Notes: a model not told the origin generated them from the sequence alone. Counted from the first letter of the stretch, positions 6,803-13,524 are shown. The stretch is DNA of 15,886 bases from Candidatus Bathyarchaeota archaeon (GCA_005882905.1 VBBG01000057.1:1-15886), one strand, 5' to 3'. Program-made: numbers and translations.

Positions 6803-7281
6803 CGGTTGTGTCTGGCTTTAGCCTCTGCTCCATGTATAACGTTTTGCATTTTTCTTCGACGGCTCTTGACTATTCCTGTGCTGTTCTGGTATTTTCCAGT
6901 GTATGTTTGTGTCGCGGGTGTGCCGAGTCTTAGCATGGAGAGTTGGATGAATCTCTCGCCTCTGGTGAGCCTGACTGGTCTATCTCCGGCATTATGGAGA
7001 CTGACTGTGAGTTGGCCTTGGAAGCCTGGGTCGACGAGTGCGAGGCTCGGGATTATTCCTTCGCGGGCGAGGCTGGAGCGGATGTGGAGTATTCCGAGAA
7101 AGTTTTCTGAGAGCTCTACCCGTTCGAGGGTCGCGGCTAATCTCTGCTGGCCTGGGTTGAGTTCTAGATCCCGATCTATTCGCAGGTCTACTCCGGCCGG
7201 GTTTAGTTTTGCTATTCTTGGCCGGATCTTTATCTGTCCGGTTTTTATCGCACTGGTTATTTCAGTGTCGGAGAGGGCCAT
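6799..7281 (-). CDS. dut: Archaeal dUTPase (dUTP diphosphatase, dCTP-deaminase-like fold)
   Basis: Hydrolyses dUTP to dUMP and pyrophosphate, keeping uracil out of DNA. The 160-residue protein has LNPAGVDLRI at 26-35, HIRSSLAREG at 66-75, LVDPGFQGQLTVSLHN at 82-97 and the Gln/Gly-rich end of the trimeric fold, closely following archaeal dUTPases such as those of Pyrococcus. In true dCTP deaminases the strand after DPG-x-x-G carries a catalytic Glu (VLE-type); here the string is LTVSLHN with no Glu, favouring dUTPase over deaminase. Annotation as dCTP deaminase would be the likely automatic error. Its TGA overlaps the ATG of the downstream HTH-PRTase. It is divergent from alkA with only 14 bp between starts, so each promoter must overlap the other gene's coding region. 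Confidence 0.85.
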   Translation of the reverse strand: MALSDTEITSAIKTGQIKIRPRIAKLNPAGVDLRIDRDLELNPGQQRLAATLERVELSENFLGILHIRSSLAREGIIPSLALVDPGFQGQLTVSLHNAGDRPVRLTRGERFIQLSMLRLGTPATQTYTGKYQNSTGIVKSRRRKMQNVIHGAEAKARHNR

Positions 7282-7295
7282 TCCGGTCTTTGGAT

Positions 7296-7973
7296 ATGAC
7301 GATTAGTCGCGATAAAATGGTTGGTGGGTCAGCTAGGTTGGTTGCTCTAAGGAAGCGTGTGGGATCGTTGCCGTTTAGGAGTAAGAGGAGGGACGGGGTG
7401 TTGGCTCGGATTATCAGCGGTACCGGTCCGTTGCGGTTCGAGCTGGACGATGATCACTACGAAGCGATTGTTGGCTCGATCATCTTTCAGCAATTGGCCG
7501 GGTCTGCTGCGAGGGCGATTCTGGACCGGTTCAAGGGGCTGTATGGTGGGAGGCTGCCGAGTCCGAGAGAGTATCTGTCAACGGATATTGATAGGCTCCG
7601 GAAGGCCGGGTTGTCGCCGCAGAAGATCTCGTACATTCGGGATCTGGCTGAGAGGCTCATGGATGGGAGGCTGGATCTGAAACGGTTAGAGGGGTTGTCT
7701 GATGAGGAGGCTATGAGGGAGCTCGACGCGGTGCGAGGAATTGGTCGTTGGACTGCTGAGATGTTCTTGATCTTCAAGCTGGGACGGACGGATGTTCTGC
7801 CGGTGGACGATCTCGGGTTGAGAAAGGCTGCGAAGCGGGCCTACCGGCTGCGGAAGCTTCCGTCGAGAGAAAGATTCGAAAGGCTGGCTGTGAACTGGCA
7901 TCCCTACTCGTCGATATCGACTCTCTATCTCTGGCGGAGCACGGAGAAGCCGGAAGCCCCAGCAAAATGGTAG
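7296..7973 (+). CDS. alkA: AlkA-type DNA-3-methyladenine glycosylase (HhH-GPD)
   Basis: A base-excision enzyme that cleaves the N-glycosidic bond of alkylated purines. From ATG 7296 it has 225 residues. It shows FQQLAGSAA at 64-72, the helix-hairpin-helix VRGIGRWTAEMFL at 146-158, and the catalytic region LPVDDLGLRKA at 168-178, where Asp172 is the expected catalytic residue. It lacks the N-terminal beta domain of E. coli AlkA, as most archaeal and Gram-positive versions do. The frame is open back to 7209, but that part lies inside the dut coding region on the other strand and looks like a shadow. A second start at 7317 is possible. A T-rich gtttttatc about 50 bp upstream is the best TATA candidate. 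Confidence 0.88.
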   Translation: MTISRDKMVGGSARLVALRKRVGSLPFRSKRRDGVLARIISGTGPLRFELDDDHYEAIVGSIIFQQLAGSAARAILDRFKGLYGGRLPSPREYLSTDIDRLRKAGLSPQKISYIRDLAERLMDGRLDLKRLEGLSDEEAMRELDAVRGIGRWTAEMFLIFKLGRTDVLPVDDLGLRKAAKRAYRLRKLPSRERFERLAVNWHPYSSISTLYLWRSTEKPEAPAKW

Positions 7974-8111
7974 CCTCTAGAAAAACCCCACAGCACGGTT
8001 AGGGACCGAAGAGCGGCTTTTGTCTCGCGAGGAGCAACTACTTTTGAGATTTTGAGCGGAGGATCTTGACAGCTGGCTTGTTTTCCGCGCGAGCCTAAAG
8101 ATTCGGGGCGC

Positions 8112-8231
8112 AGAATGGGCCGGTCGAACGTTTTCCGAGGTGCGAGTTATCAGCATGAATCAGCGTGAAAAATGTTGCGGATGAGAATCGCCTGCTCAGA
8201 TTTCTGATCGGGGCTTGTTCTGAACGATTTT
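8112..8231 (+). repeat. Diverged direct repeat, copy 1 (best-matching 120 bp)
   Basis: It begins agaatgggccggtc and ends tgaacgatttt. Matching blocks recur in copy 2 at near-constant offset: agaa-t/c-ggg at 8112 and 8352 (240 bp), cagatttc-t/c-gatc at 8197 and 8436 (239 bp), and gaacgatttt at 8222 and 8461 (239 bp). The blocks between are looser but keep order, for example the gcgtg at 8163 and 8403. The weaker upstream part (from 8011, gcggcttttgtctcgcg) matches 8253 (gcggttttgtgtcgcg) at 242 bp, so the full unit is about 240 bp. A partial hairpin occurs at 8195-8213 with one mismatch and one G-T pair. Confidence 0.6.
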
Positions 8232-8351
8232 CTAGAATGGGTCTTTCAAGAAGTGCGGTTTTGTGTCGCGGGAATTTTTTTATTTCTAAATCCTAGATGG
8301 GTCCTCCTGCCGTCTGAAACGTTTCTGGACGATATCTCTGATTTCTCGCGT

Positions 8352-8470
8352 AGAACGGGCTGGTCAGCCGTTTTCAGTAGTTGCCGCGTGGCGGCCCCTC
8401 AAGCGTGCGAAACCAGCCGCCTGGGACCCCCCTCCCAGATTTCCGATCTGGGCGTGTTTTGAACGATTTT
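8352..8470 (+). repeat. Diverged direct repeat, copy 2 (best-matching 119 bp)
   Basis: This is the partner of 8112-8231, beginning agaacgggctggtc and ending tgaacgatttt. In this copy the hairpin is perfect: CCCAGAT (8434-8440), loop TTCCG, ATCTGGG (8446-8452), followed by a T-rich stretch. The pattern suits either a duplicated small RNA gene with a terminal hairpin or a duplicated protein-binding region. It cannot be an insertion sequence of normal size, since no transposase is present. Confidence 0.6.
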
Positions 8471-8619
8471 CCCCAGAGGATATTTTGCGTTTTTGGATTT
8501 CGAGAACTCGATCGGGATCAGTTTTTCTCGATCGTCGTGATTATGGGGAGTTTATCGCGGTGGATGATGGCTTATTATTGATATTCAGCCAAGAATCTCA
8601 TCGTGGATGCTGAGCCCGT

Positions 8620-8958
8620 ATGTCTGCTTCTGCTGATTCTTCACGGGAGCGTTATGCGGCTGTCGTCAAGGCTCTGCTTAGAGAGCCAGATGTGACCCAG
8701 TCAAACAAGAAGGGATTCGGGTCGACTGCGGTGTGGACCAATGGCAAGATCTTCGCGCTGCTCTCGTCGAAGGACGAGTTCGTCGTCAAACTATCACGGC
8801 CGCGGGTTGATGCTCTTGTCGCTGCGGGTGAAGGCAAACGGTTCGAGCCAGGCCCCGGTCGTGTGATGAAGGAGTGGTTCGTAGTAGAGACGAAGGGAGA
8901 GGAGAAATGGTTGGCGCTGGCGAAAGAGGCGATGAAGGCCGCGAGCTCGAAACACTGA
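8620..8958 (+). CDS. TfoX N-terminal-domain family protein
   Basis: The 112-residue protein has KGFGSTAVWTNGKIFALLS, then KDEFVVKLSRPRVDALV, and the telling FEPGPGRVMKEWFVVE at about residues 76-91. This corresponds to the GR-P/V-MKEW element of TfoX-N (COG3070) domains. A terminal helix follows (LALAKEAMKAA). In gamma-proteobacteria full-length TfoX/Sxy regulates competence, but stand-alone N-terminal domains are widespread in bacteria and some archaea with no known role, so no competence function should be read into it. ATG start; a weak TATA-like element lies about 45 bp upstream. It is convergent with the broken DUF1697 gene (10 bp between stops). The gene is likely of bacterial origin. 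Confidence 0.72.
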   Translation: MSASADSSRERYAAVVKALLREPDVTQSNKKGFGSTAVWTNGKIFALLSSKDEFVVKLSRPRVDALVAAGEGKRFEPGPGRVMKEWFVVETKGEEKWLALAKEAMKAASSKH

Positions 8959-8968
8959 GCAACCATGG

Positions 8969-9512
8969 TCAGAGTTTGGAGACCATCTCAAACAGGGTAT
9001 TGGCCGTCTTCCAGTTTCGAGTCGTGGCTCTAACCGACAGCGCCTTTTCTACTGCATTGTTGGAGAGCTTGGTTCTCCCATATCCACCGGGGCAGTACAG
9101 GTAGATCTCATGAGCGGCTGCATAGAATCTGTCTGGACCGGGCGAGAGCGCTTCCAAGTTTTTCAGAGAATCCTTCTGCGCGGTCTCCGACAGAAAAGTG
9201 ACATGTAGCTTCGATAGATCGATGTCTTTCTCTCTCAAGAAGGGGTTGTTCGTGATCACGTTTCGCATTTGCTCCCAATCTCTGATGATGACAGGTGTGT
9301 CAAATCCAAAGGAGTGGTGGATTGTCTCGCCTATCCGTTTCGAGACTGCTGCCGGATTTTCTGTCTGGGTCTGAAAGACGATGTTTCCACTCTGAACGTA
9401 CGTCTCGACATTCCGAAAGCCAAGACCAGTGCACAGTTCGCGAATGGTCCATCCTGATTACTTTTTGTCCGCTTACATTGATGCCTCGCAGCATCGCGAT
9501 GTAAGCCGGCAT
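8969..9512 (-). pseudogene. DUF1697 family gene, broken by one frameshift
   Basis: The N-terminus from ATG 9512 reads MPAYIAMLRGINVSGQKVI, the family signature. After a further few residues (RMDH) the frame breaks near 9443; in another frame it continues RELCTGLGFRN, ETYVQSGNIVF, then TRNW near the C-terminus, all canonical DUF1697 elements, to the stop at 8969. The original reading was probably MDHLREL, so two bases are missing (or one added) around 9440-9446. The first frame runs on to a stop at 9300 as nonsense sequence. With one base change event the roughly 180-residue protein would be complete, so it is either a young pseudogene or a sequencing indel. The function of DUF1697 is unknown. 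Confidence 0.8.
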
Positions 9513-9621
9513 GCTTTGTTACCGATCGAGTTGTCCCTAATCTGGGTTCTAAGGACATCGTCGGGCTTTTCGGTTGGTGCAGCTTACTCGCAGGGCGGAG
9601 GAGCCGTGCCGAGACCCTGGA

Positions 9622-10113
9622 TTATTTCAGAGTCTCGGCGAGCTTGTCGAAGGATTCGTTCCAGCCCTGCGAAGCCATCTCACTGTCTCTGCCGGACGGA
9701 AAGCCTGTGTGCTTTAGAGTGAGCCTGGTCTTTCCCTGATACTCTTCGAATGTTACCGTAACTACAAATTCTAGTGGAAGGTCGGGGCTCATTCCATAGT
9801 GAGTAGCCGGGACCACGTTGCCTTTCTCGTCTGCAAAGCTGTCTGTGGCGACGATCCGCTGCAGTGGAACGATTTCGCGATAGACGCCAGTGCTCCAGTA
9901 GTCTTTGCCGTCAGGTGACCGCATGCAGTAGAGGTATTTTCCACCCACTCGGAGGTCGATCTTGGCGAAGGGTGCTGTGAAGCTTCTGGGTCCCCACCAG
10001 GACTTTACACGGTCGGGGTCAGTCCAGGCCTTCCAGACGCGTTCGCGGGGTGCGTCGAAGACCCGTACGATTCTTAGTTCTTTCCTAGTTTGACTTTCCA
10101 TCTTACTCGTCAT
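9622..10113 (-). CDS. AHSA1-type SRPBCC domain protein
   Basis: The 163-residue START/Bet v1-like helix-grip protein has RVFDAPRERVWKAWTDPDRV, then SWWGPRSFTAP, the VGGKYLYCMRSPDG strand, a STGVYREI strand, and a C-terminal helix region NESFDKLAETL, the standard order of the AHSA1 family (activator of Hsp90 ATPase homologue 1-like). Such domains bind hydrophobic ligands; the ligand here is unknown. The frame is open back to 10221, but ATG 10113 is chosen: the preceding residues are unstructured and a TATA-like atttaa (10148-10153) lies 35 bp upstream. ATG 10101 is an alternative four codons in. It stands alone on the minus strand. Confidence 0.85.
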   Translation of the reverse strand: MTSKMESQTRKELRIVRVFDAPRERVWKAWTDPDRVKSWWGPRSFTAPFAKIDLRVGGKYLYCMRSPDGKDYWSTGVYREIVPLQRIVATDSFADEKGNVVPATHYGMSPDLPLEFVVTVTFEEYQGKTRLTLKHTGFPSGRDSEMASQGWNESFDKLAETLK

Positions 10114-10147
10114 TTTGGCCAACCGGGCGAAGCGGTCGTCCTTTTGG

Positions 10148-10153
10148 TTAAAT
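10148..10153 (-). promoter_or_regulatory. TATA-like element before the AHSA1 gene
   Basis: On the minus strand it reads atttaa, set before an A-rich stretch and 35 bp upstream of ATG 10113. This predicts a start site near 10125 and supports the shorter start. This is inferred from position and composition. Confidence 0.35.
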
Positions 10154-10275
10154 GTGTTTGGAACCTTTGATTCAGTTGGTCTGCCGCTCGTGGAAGCGTG
10201 CCGGGTTGTTCTGCTGGACAAACCGTTGGATCCTGGAGGCGTCGCCCGGGGGGCGGGAACCTATGTATTGAGGGA

Positions 10276-10290
10276 GTATGAAAGTCATAC
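10276..10290. promoter_or_regulatory. Perfect inverted repeat (candidate AbrB operator)
   Basis: GTATGA-AAG-TCATAC has two exact 6-bp arms about a 3-bp centre, ending 10 bp before the ATG of the AbrB-type antitoxin at 10301. SpoVT/AbrB antitoxins bind dyad sites as dimers to repress their own operon, so this is a strong positional candidate for the operator. Placement next to the start codon would block transcription initiation. Confidence 0.5.
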
Positions 10291-10300
10291 TTGATAGAGG

Positions 10301-10579
10301 ATGGAAGAGCCTGAGATTGCCGTAGTGGGGACGAAGGGGCAGGTGGTCATACCCCAGCGGATCAGGAGAGAGCTGGGGATAGGTTCGAAGACGAAGCTTG
10401 CGGTCTACATGAGGGGAAACAAGCTTGTGTTGACGAAGCTCGAGTTTCCGCACTTGGGCGAGGAGCTGAAAGGCCTGTTTCGAGAGATCGAGGAGAATTA
10501 CAAGAAAAGACGGAGGCCGACCGAGCGAGAGATACTGGCTTCAATACAATCGTACAGGGAAGAGAAGCGGAGAGAATAG
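10301..10579 (+). CDS. AbrB/MazE-type antitoxin (SpoVT-AbrB domain)
   Basis: In this 92-residue protein residues 6-48 form the swapped-hairpin DNA-binding domain, with the signature VGTKGQVVIPQRIRRELGI at 9-27 followed by the KLAVYMRGNKLVLTK strand pair. The remaining 45 residues are charged and helical (REIEENYKKRRRP, IQSYREEKRRE), the usual part that wraps the toxin. It lies 25 bp upstream of a PIN toxin gene, the classic antitoxin-toxin order, with a perfect inverted repeat just before its start. It is intact, while its toxin is broken. ATG start. Confidence 0.88.
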   Translation: MEEPEIAVVGTKGQVVIPQRIRRELGIGSKTKLAVYMRGNKLVLTKLEFPHLGEELKGLFREIEENYKKRRRPTEREILASIQSYREEKRRE

Positions 10580-10604
10580 GGCGTAGCAGATTCTGCAGGT
10601 TGTC

Positions 10605-11011
10605 GTGGACAACAATGTCTTGATATCAGCTCTTGTGGGTCATGGGAAGCCGAGGCGTCTGCTGACTGAGCTGCTGGAACGACACCAGGTCGTCTCCTCT
10701 CCTCAGATGCTCGCTGAGTTTGTGGAGGTCATGTCGAGAGAGAAGTTTGCCGAGGTCGGCAGATCCCGACTCGCTTCGTTCCTATCAATCATTGTCTGTA
10801 GAACTCCGATCGTTTCTGTCAAGCATACACGTAGAGTGGTTGCTCAAGATCCTGAAGATGACATGGTTCTGAGCACGGCCCTCAAAGGAAACGCGTCCAC
10901 ATTGTCTCCGGAGTCGAGCATCTTCTAGGCCTGAAGAGATTCAAGGGGGTCAAGATAGTAACCGTGGACGAAATGCTGGAGACTCTAGGTCCTCGGACCG
11001 CCGCCACCTGA
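10605..11011 (+). pseudogene. PIN-domain ribonuclease toxin, frameshifted
   Basis: The first frame gives MDNNVLISALVG, then SPQMLAEFVEVMSREKF and VVAQDPEDDMVLSTALKGNA: the PIN fold with acidic residues at the start (Asp of DNN), in AEF, and in DPEDD. At about 10896-10897 the frame breaks; the natural continuation HIVSGVEHLLGLKRFKG, then VKIVTVDEMLETL, lies in the next frame and stops at 11011. One missing base explains it. Two further signs of decay: the fourth acidic position (normally SGD) is Val, and the only standard start, GTG 10605, begins after most of the first beta strand, whose codons (LQVVV) precede it with only CTG or ATT as starts. The remaining antitoxin would then be an orphan regulator. 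Confidence 0.8.
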
Positions 11012-11030
11012 TGCTCAAATGGGCATGAAG

Positions 11031-11037
11031 GCATAAG
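11031..11037 (+). promoter_or_regulatory. TATA-like element before the HTH_42/AlkZ-like gene
   Basis: The sequence gcataag lies about 25 bp upstream of GTG 11062, the spacing for a leaderless archaeal transcript. It supports this start, which also gives a protein of family-typical length. Confidence 0.3.
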
Positions 11038-11061
11038 TCCCTCCCTTAGTTTTCGGCACCT

Positions 11062-12240
11062 GTGAAGTTGCCGAGCCGGCTAGATCCGCCAACATTGAAG
11101 GCTCTCAACAGAAGACTCTTGGCTTCGCAATTTCTCTCACGGAAGGCCTCGGGGCCCAGTGCGGCCGTGAAAGTGGCGGAAGCATGCTGCGGCATAAACT
11201 CCCAGGACCTTCTTGAGAGCTTCTCATCCTTCTGGGCACGAATAAACCGGTTCCAGGATTCAGACCTTACATCCGAGCTCAAACCCAAGGGGGGTCTTGT
11301 CAGAACTTGGACTGTCCGATCCACGATGCATACCATTCCCGCCAAGGATTACTACGTACACGTGCTTGGCGGCCCGGGCAGGCGGTTCCAACCTTGGTTC
11401 GATAATGCTGCGAAGAGACGTGGCATTCCCGACCGGGATTTTAGAGTCCGGTTTCTCTACCAGCCACTGCTTGATCACATCAAGGGACGAACAGTTACGT
11501 CAAACGAAGTCAAGCAGTTCATGGTTGAAAGGCTAACCCAGCGTGGTCTACAAGGCAGAAGAAAACTTCAGCGCGGATGGTCAAGCAAGCCCACCTATGG
11601 GCCAGCTTGGACAGGGGTGTCGGAGATGTCCCATCTCGGACTCCTGGTCAATGCGGGAAGAGAGGGTTCTGAGAGCCTCTGGATGAGCTCCGCCGACTAT
11701 CTAGCTGCTGGGCGGAGTGTTCCGGACCCAGAAGATTGCATGGTTGAGCTGGTGCGCAAGTACATCGAGTGTTACGGGCCCGTGAGTCGTGGAGACATCG
11801 CATACTGGTCGTACCTTTTGAAAAAGGATGTGGACATGGCGCTTGAGGCTTTGAAGAAGGATCTGACCAAGGAGAACTTCCATTCCGGCGAGGAATATTT
11901 TTCTTTCGATAAAGACCCGAGAGAGGCACCTGAACCACTCAGCGCGGTTATCCTTCCTGAATTTGACAGTCTGATGATGGGATACAAGGACAAATCCAGG
12001 TTCCTTTCCCAGGACACGGTCAAGAAAGTCTTCGGGAGACTGGCGGCAGTAAACCGGACCATTCTTCTAGATGGATTTGTCGCGGCAACCTTGAAGCGGA
12101 AAAAAAACGCTGCAGGAATGATGGTGGATGTGAGCCCGCTACGAACACTGAAAGCCGGAGAGAGAAGGTCGATTGAGGAAGAGTTCGCGAACTACGCTGA
12201 CTATCAAGGGACGAAGATATTGGTTGGATTCAAGGGATAG
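11062..12240 (+). CDS. Winged-helix DNA-binding protein, HTH_42/AlkZ-like
   Basis: In this 392-residue member of the Pfam HTH_42 (formerly DUF1006) superfamily, LVRTWTVRSTMHTIPAKDY at 79-97 is the family hallmark. It is preceded by ACCGINSQDLLESFSSFWAR at 41-60, where AlkZ glycosylases usually carry a Gln-x-Gln pair. Tandem winged helices and a C-terminal beta domain (VDVSPLRTLK, ILVGFKG) complete the usual layout. Characterised AlkZ/YcaQ relatives unhook DNA crosslinks and bulky adducts. Here the first Gln position is Asn46 (N-S-Q), so glycosylase activity is doubtful. It may be a variant enzyme or a DNA-binding protein. GTG start with a TATA-like element at 11031. No operon partner; likely a horizontally moving gene, as most relatives are bacterial. 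Confidence 0.8.
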   Translation: MKLPSRLDPPTLKALNRRLLASQFLSRKASGPSAAVKVAEACCGINSQDLLESFSSFWARINRFQDSDLTSELKPKGGLVRTWTVRSTMHTIPAKDYYVHVLGGPGRRFQPWFDNAAKRRGIPDRDFRVRFLYQPLLDHIKGRTVTSNEVKQFMVERLTQRGLQGRRKLQRGWSSKPTYGPAWTGVSEMSHLGLLVNAGREGSESLWMSSADYLAAGRSVPDPEDCMVELVRKYIECYGPVSRGDIAYWSYLLKKDVDMALEALKKDLTKENFHSGEEYFSFDKDPREAPEPLSAVILPEFDSLMMGYKDKSRFLSQDTVKKVFGRLAAVNRTILLDGFVAATLKRKKNAAGMMVDVSPLRTLKAGERRSIEEEFANYADYQGTKILVGFKG

Positions 12241-12284
12241 CGGTTTACGATTGTTGGCGAGCTGCTCATTCTTGCTTAAGCAGT

Positions 12285-12299
12285 CGTCTCCGGGAGACG
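12285..12299. repeat. Perfect 15-bp dyad in a convergent spacer
   Basis: CGTCTCC-G-GGAGACG lies between two convergent genes, 45 bp after the stop at 12240. As RNA it folds as a 5-bp stem with a CCGGG loop. No T run follows on the plus strand, so a terminator role is weak; a protein-binding site is equally possible. Confidence 0.35.
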
Positions 12300-12392
12300 C
12301 GTGGGATTGACCTTGAAAGCGTGCGTCCCAGTGGTATTCGAAGAATCTGACGCTCGGCATTGCGGTGCTCGCCGCGGGCGAATGGGCCGTGG

Positions 12393-13524
12393 TCAGGGAC
12401 GGGCATGGCCGAAGTACATCAGCTCCCAGAGAGCCTCATCGGCGTGGCCGTCTAGGAGTTCGTCGCCGTGGTAGTGTTCAATGCGCAGCTCACCGGTGAA
12501 CCGCAAGTATGCGCCGTCGAATCCGAGGAGCCTGGCCGTCAGCTTCTTTGGGCCCTTGATCTCGTCTAGGAATTTCATTGTGGCGAGGTCGTGGTGACGG
12601 GTGTACGTTGATGATGTACCTCTCGTCTCCGTCGGTGTAGGTGTAGCGGGTGACGTTGCTTACGGGCTTGCCGGTGTGCTGGTCGGTGTAGCGGCCGAGT
12701 TCCTCGAAGCGGAGCTTGGTCGGGTCGTCGGCGATGATCTTTCCGTCTCGGGCGAGCATGAAGACCGGTAGCTCACTGTAGCCGTACTTTTTCTCCGTGG
12801 TGATGTAGGAGTTGATCATGGAGTAGGGGCCGGCGGTGCCCCGTGCCCAGTACCAGTGGTGCATGAGCTTGAGCATCGAAGCGTTGCCCCAGTTGTGGTC
12901 GTGGTAGCCGACGCCACTGGTGGTGTGTGTGTCACCGTTCACGCGGTAGGTCGCTGTCACTCTGCCTTGGGGGACGGAGGGTAGCCATGCGAAGATGTCC
13001 TCGCCTTTCTCGCCGAAGAGCCAGTGTCCGGTTTCGGGCCGCCAGGCGGGTAATTGCCCGGTCAGTGTGACGTCGAGCTGGATCTCGTCGACCTTTGCGT
13101 GGATGGTGTAGGTATGGAGGTCGCCGCTGAACGTGTTCTCGCCGATGCGGACGTCACAGCGCTGAGTCGAGGCTGAGAACGTTGCCGGCTCCAGTTCTAC
13201 GAGTTTGTCTATCTGTCTGCCGTTTGGCAGGGTTAGGTCGATGCGGATGGTCGGGGTCAGCGGCTTGTTGATTTCGGCGAGTTCCTTGGTCTGGAAGACC
13301 ACGATCAGCTTGGCGCCGTCGTCTAGTTGGGCATCGAAATACCACCACTCCCAGTCGCCTGGGGAGCCGTCGGTCCGTCGCCCGTCCTCCCATGGCTGGA
13401 TCAGGCTGGGCCGGATGCCGAACCGTTCATAGTCCTGTGGGTCCTTGGCGAGCCGGTTCGGAATGCTCATCACACGATGTCCCTCTTTCCGGACTGTGAT
13501 TAGGCTCCCTTGTTCTTCTTTCAC
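12393..13524 (-). pseudogene. AttH/CrtC-like lipocalin-fold gene, broken by one frameshift
   Basis: The first about 305 residues read as a lipocalin-like hydrolase/hydratase relative (AttH/CrtC superfamily): SPGDWEWWYFDAQLDDG, VVFQTKELAEIN, GVGYHDHNWGNASML and HHWYWARG are family hallmarks. At about 12600-12606, after ERYIINV, the frame breaks; the true ending, DLATMKFLDEIKGPKKL, then LRFTGELRIEHY, then EALWELMYFG, lies in another frame and ends at 12393. One extra (or two missing) bases account for it. The GTG at 13524 gives the longest frame; ATG 13470 (MSIPNRLAKDPQ) has a GAGG-type site 10 bp upstream and is the more natural start. No lipoprotein signal. Substrate unknown. Confidence 0.8.

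Larger units (their letters stand above)
7974..8619. other. 646-bp gene-free stretch with duplicated noncoding sequence
   Basis: No frame here resembles a protein; the two plus-strand open frames of 66-69 codons have low-complexity, family-less translations and overlap each other. What it does hold is a diverged tandem duplication with a period of about 240 bp (roughly 7990-8231 and 8232-8470), a hairpin at the same place in each copy, and an 8-bp direct repeat CTCGATCG (8507-8514 and 8527-8534). A weak TATA-like cttattatt near 8571 may serve the gene starting at 8620. No tRNA or rRNA signature is visible. Confidence 0.6.

Noticed and set aside
7209..7295. N-terminal extension of alkA from 7209
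   Set aside because: It lies antisense within dut, and the added residues are unlike AlkA; ATG 7296 follows a suitable spacer.
8253..8581. Two overlapping plus-strand frames in the gap
   Set aside because: They run through the duplicated noncoding region, match no family, and have no consistent start context.
7974..8619. CRISPR array
   Set aside because: The repeats are two long diverged copies, not short identical repeats with regular spacers.
9429..9722. 97-codon plus-strand frame
   Set aside because: Antisense to the DUF1697 N-terminus and the AHSA1 C-terminus; no recognisable features.
10114..10221. Extended AHSA1 start at 10221
   Set aside because: Residues before ATG 10113 look unstructured and overlap the inferred TATA-like element at 10148.
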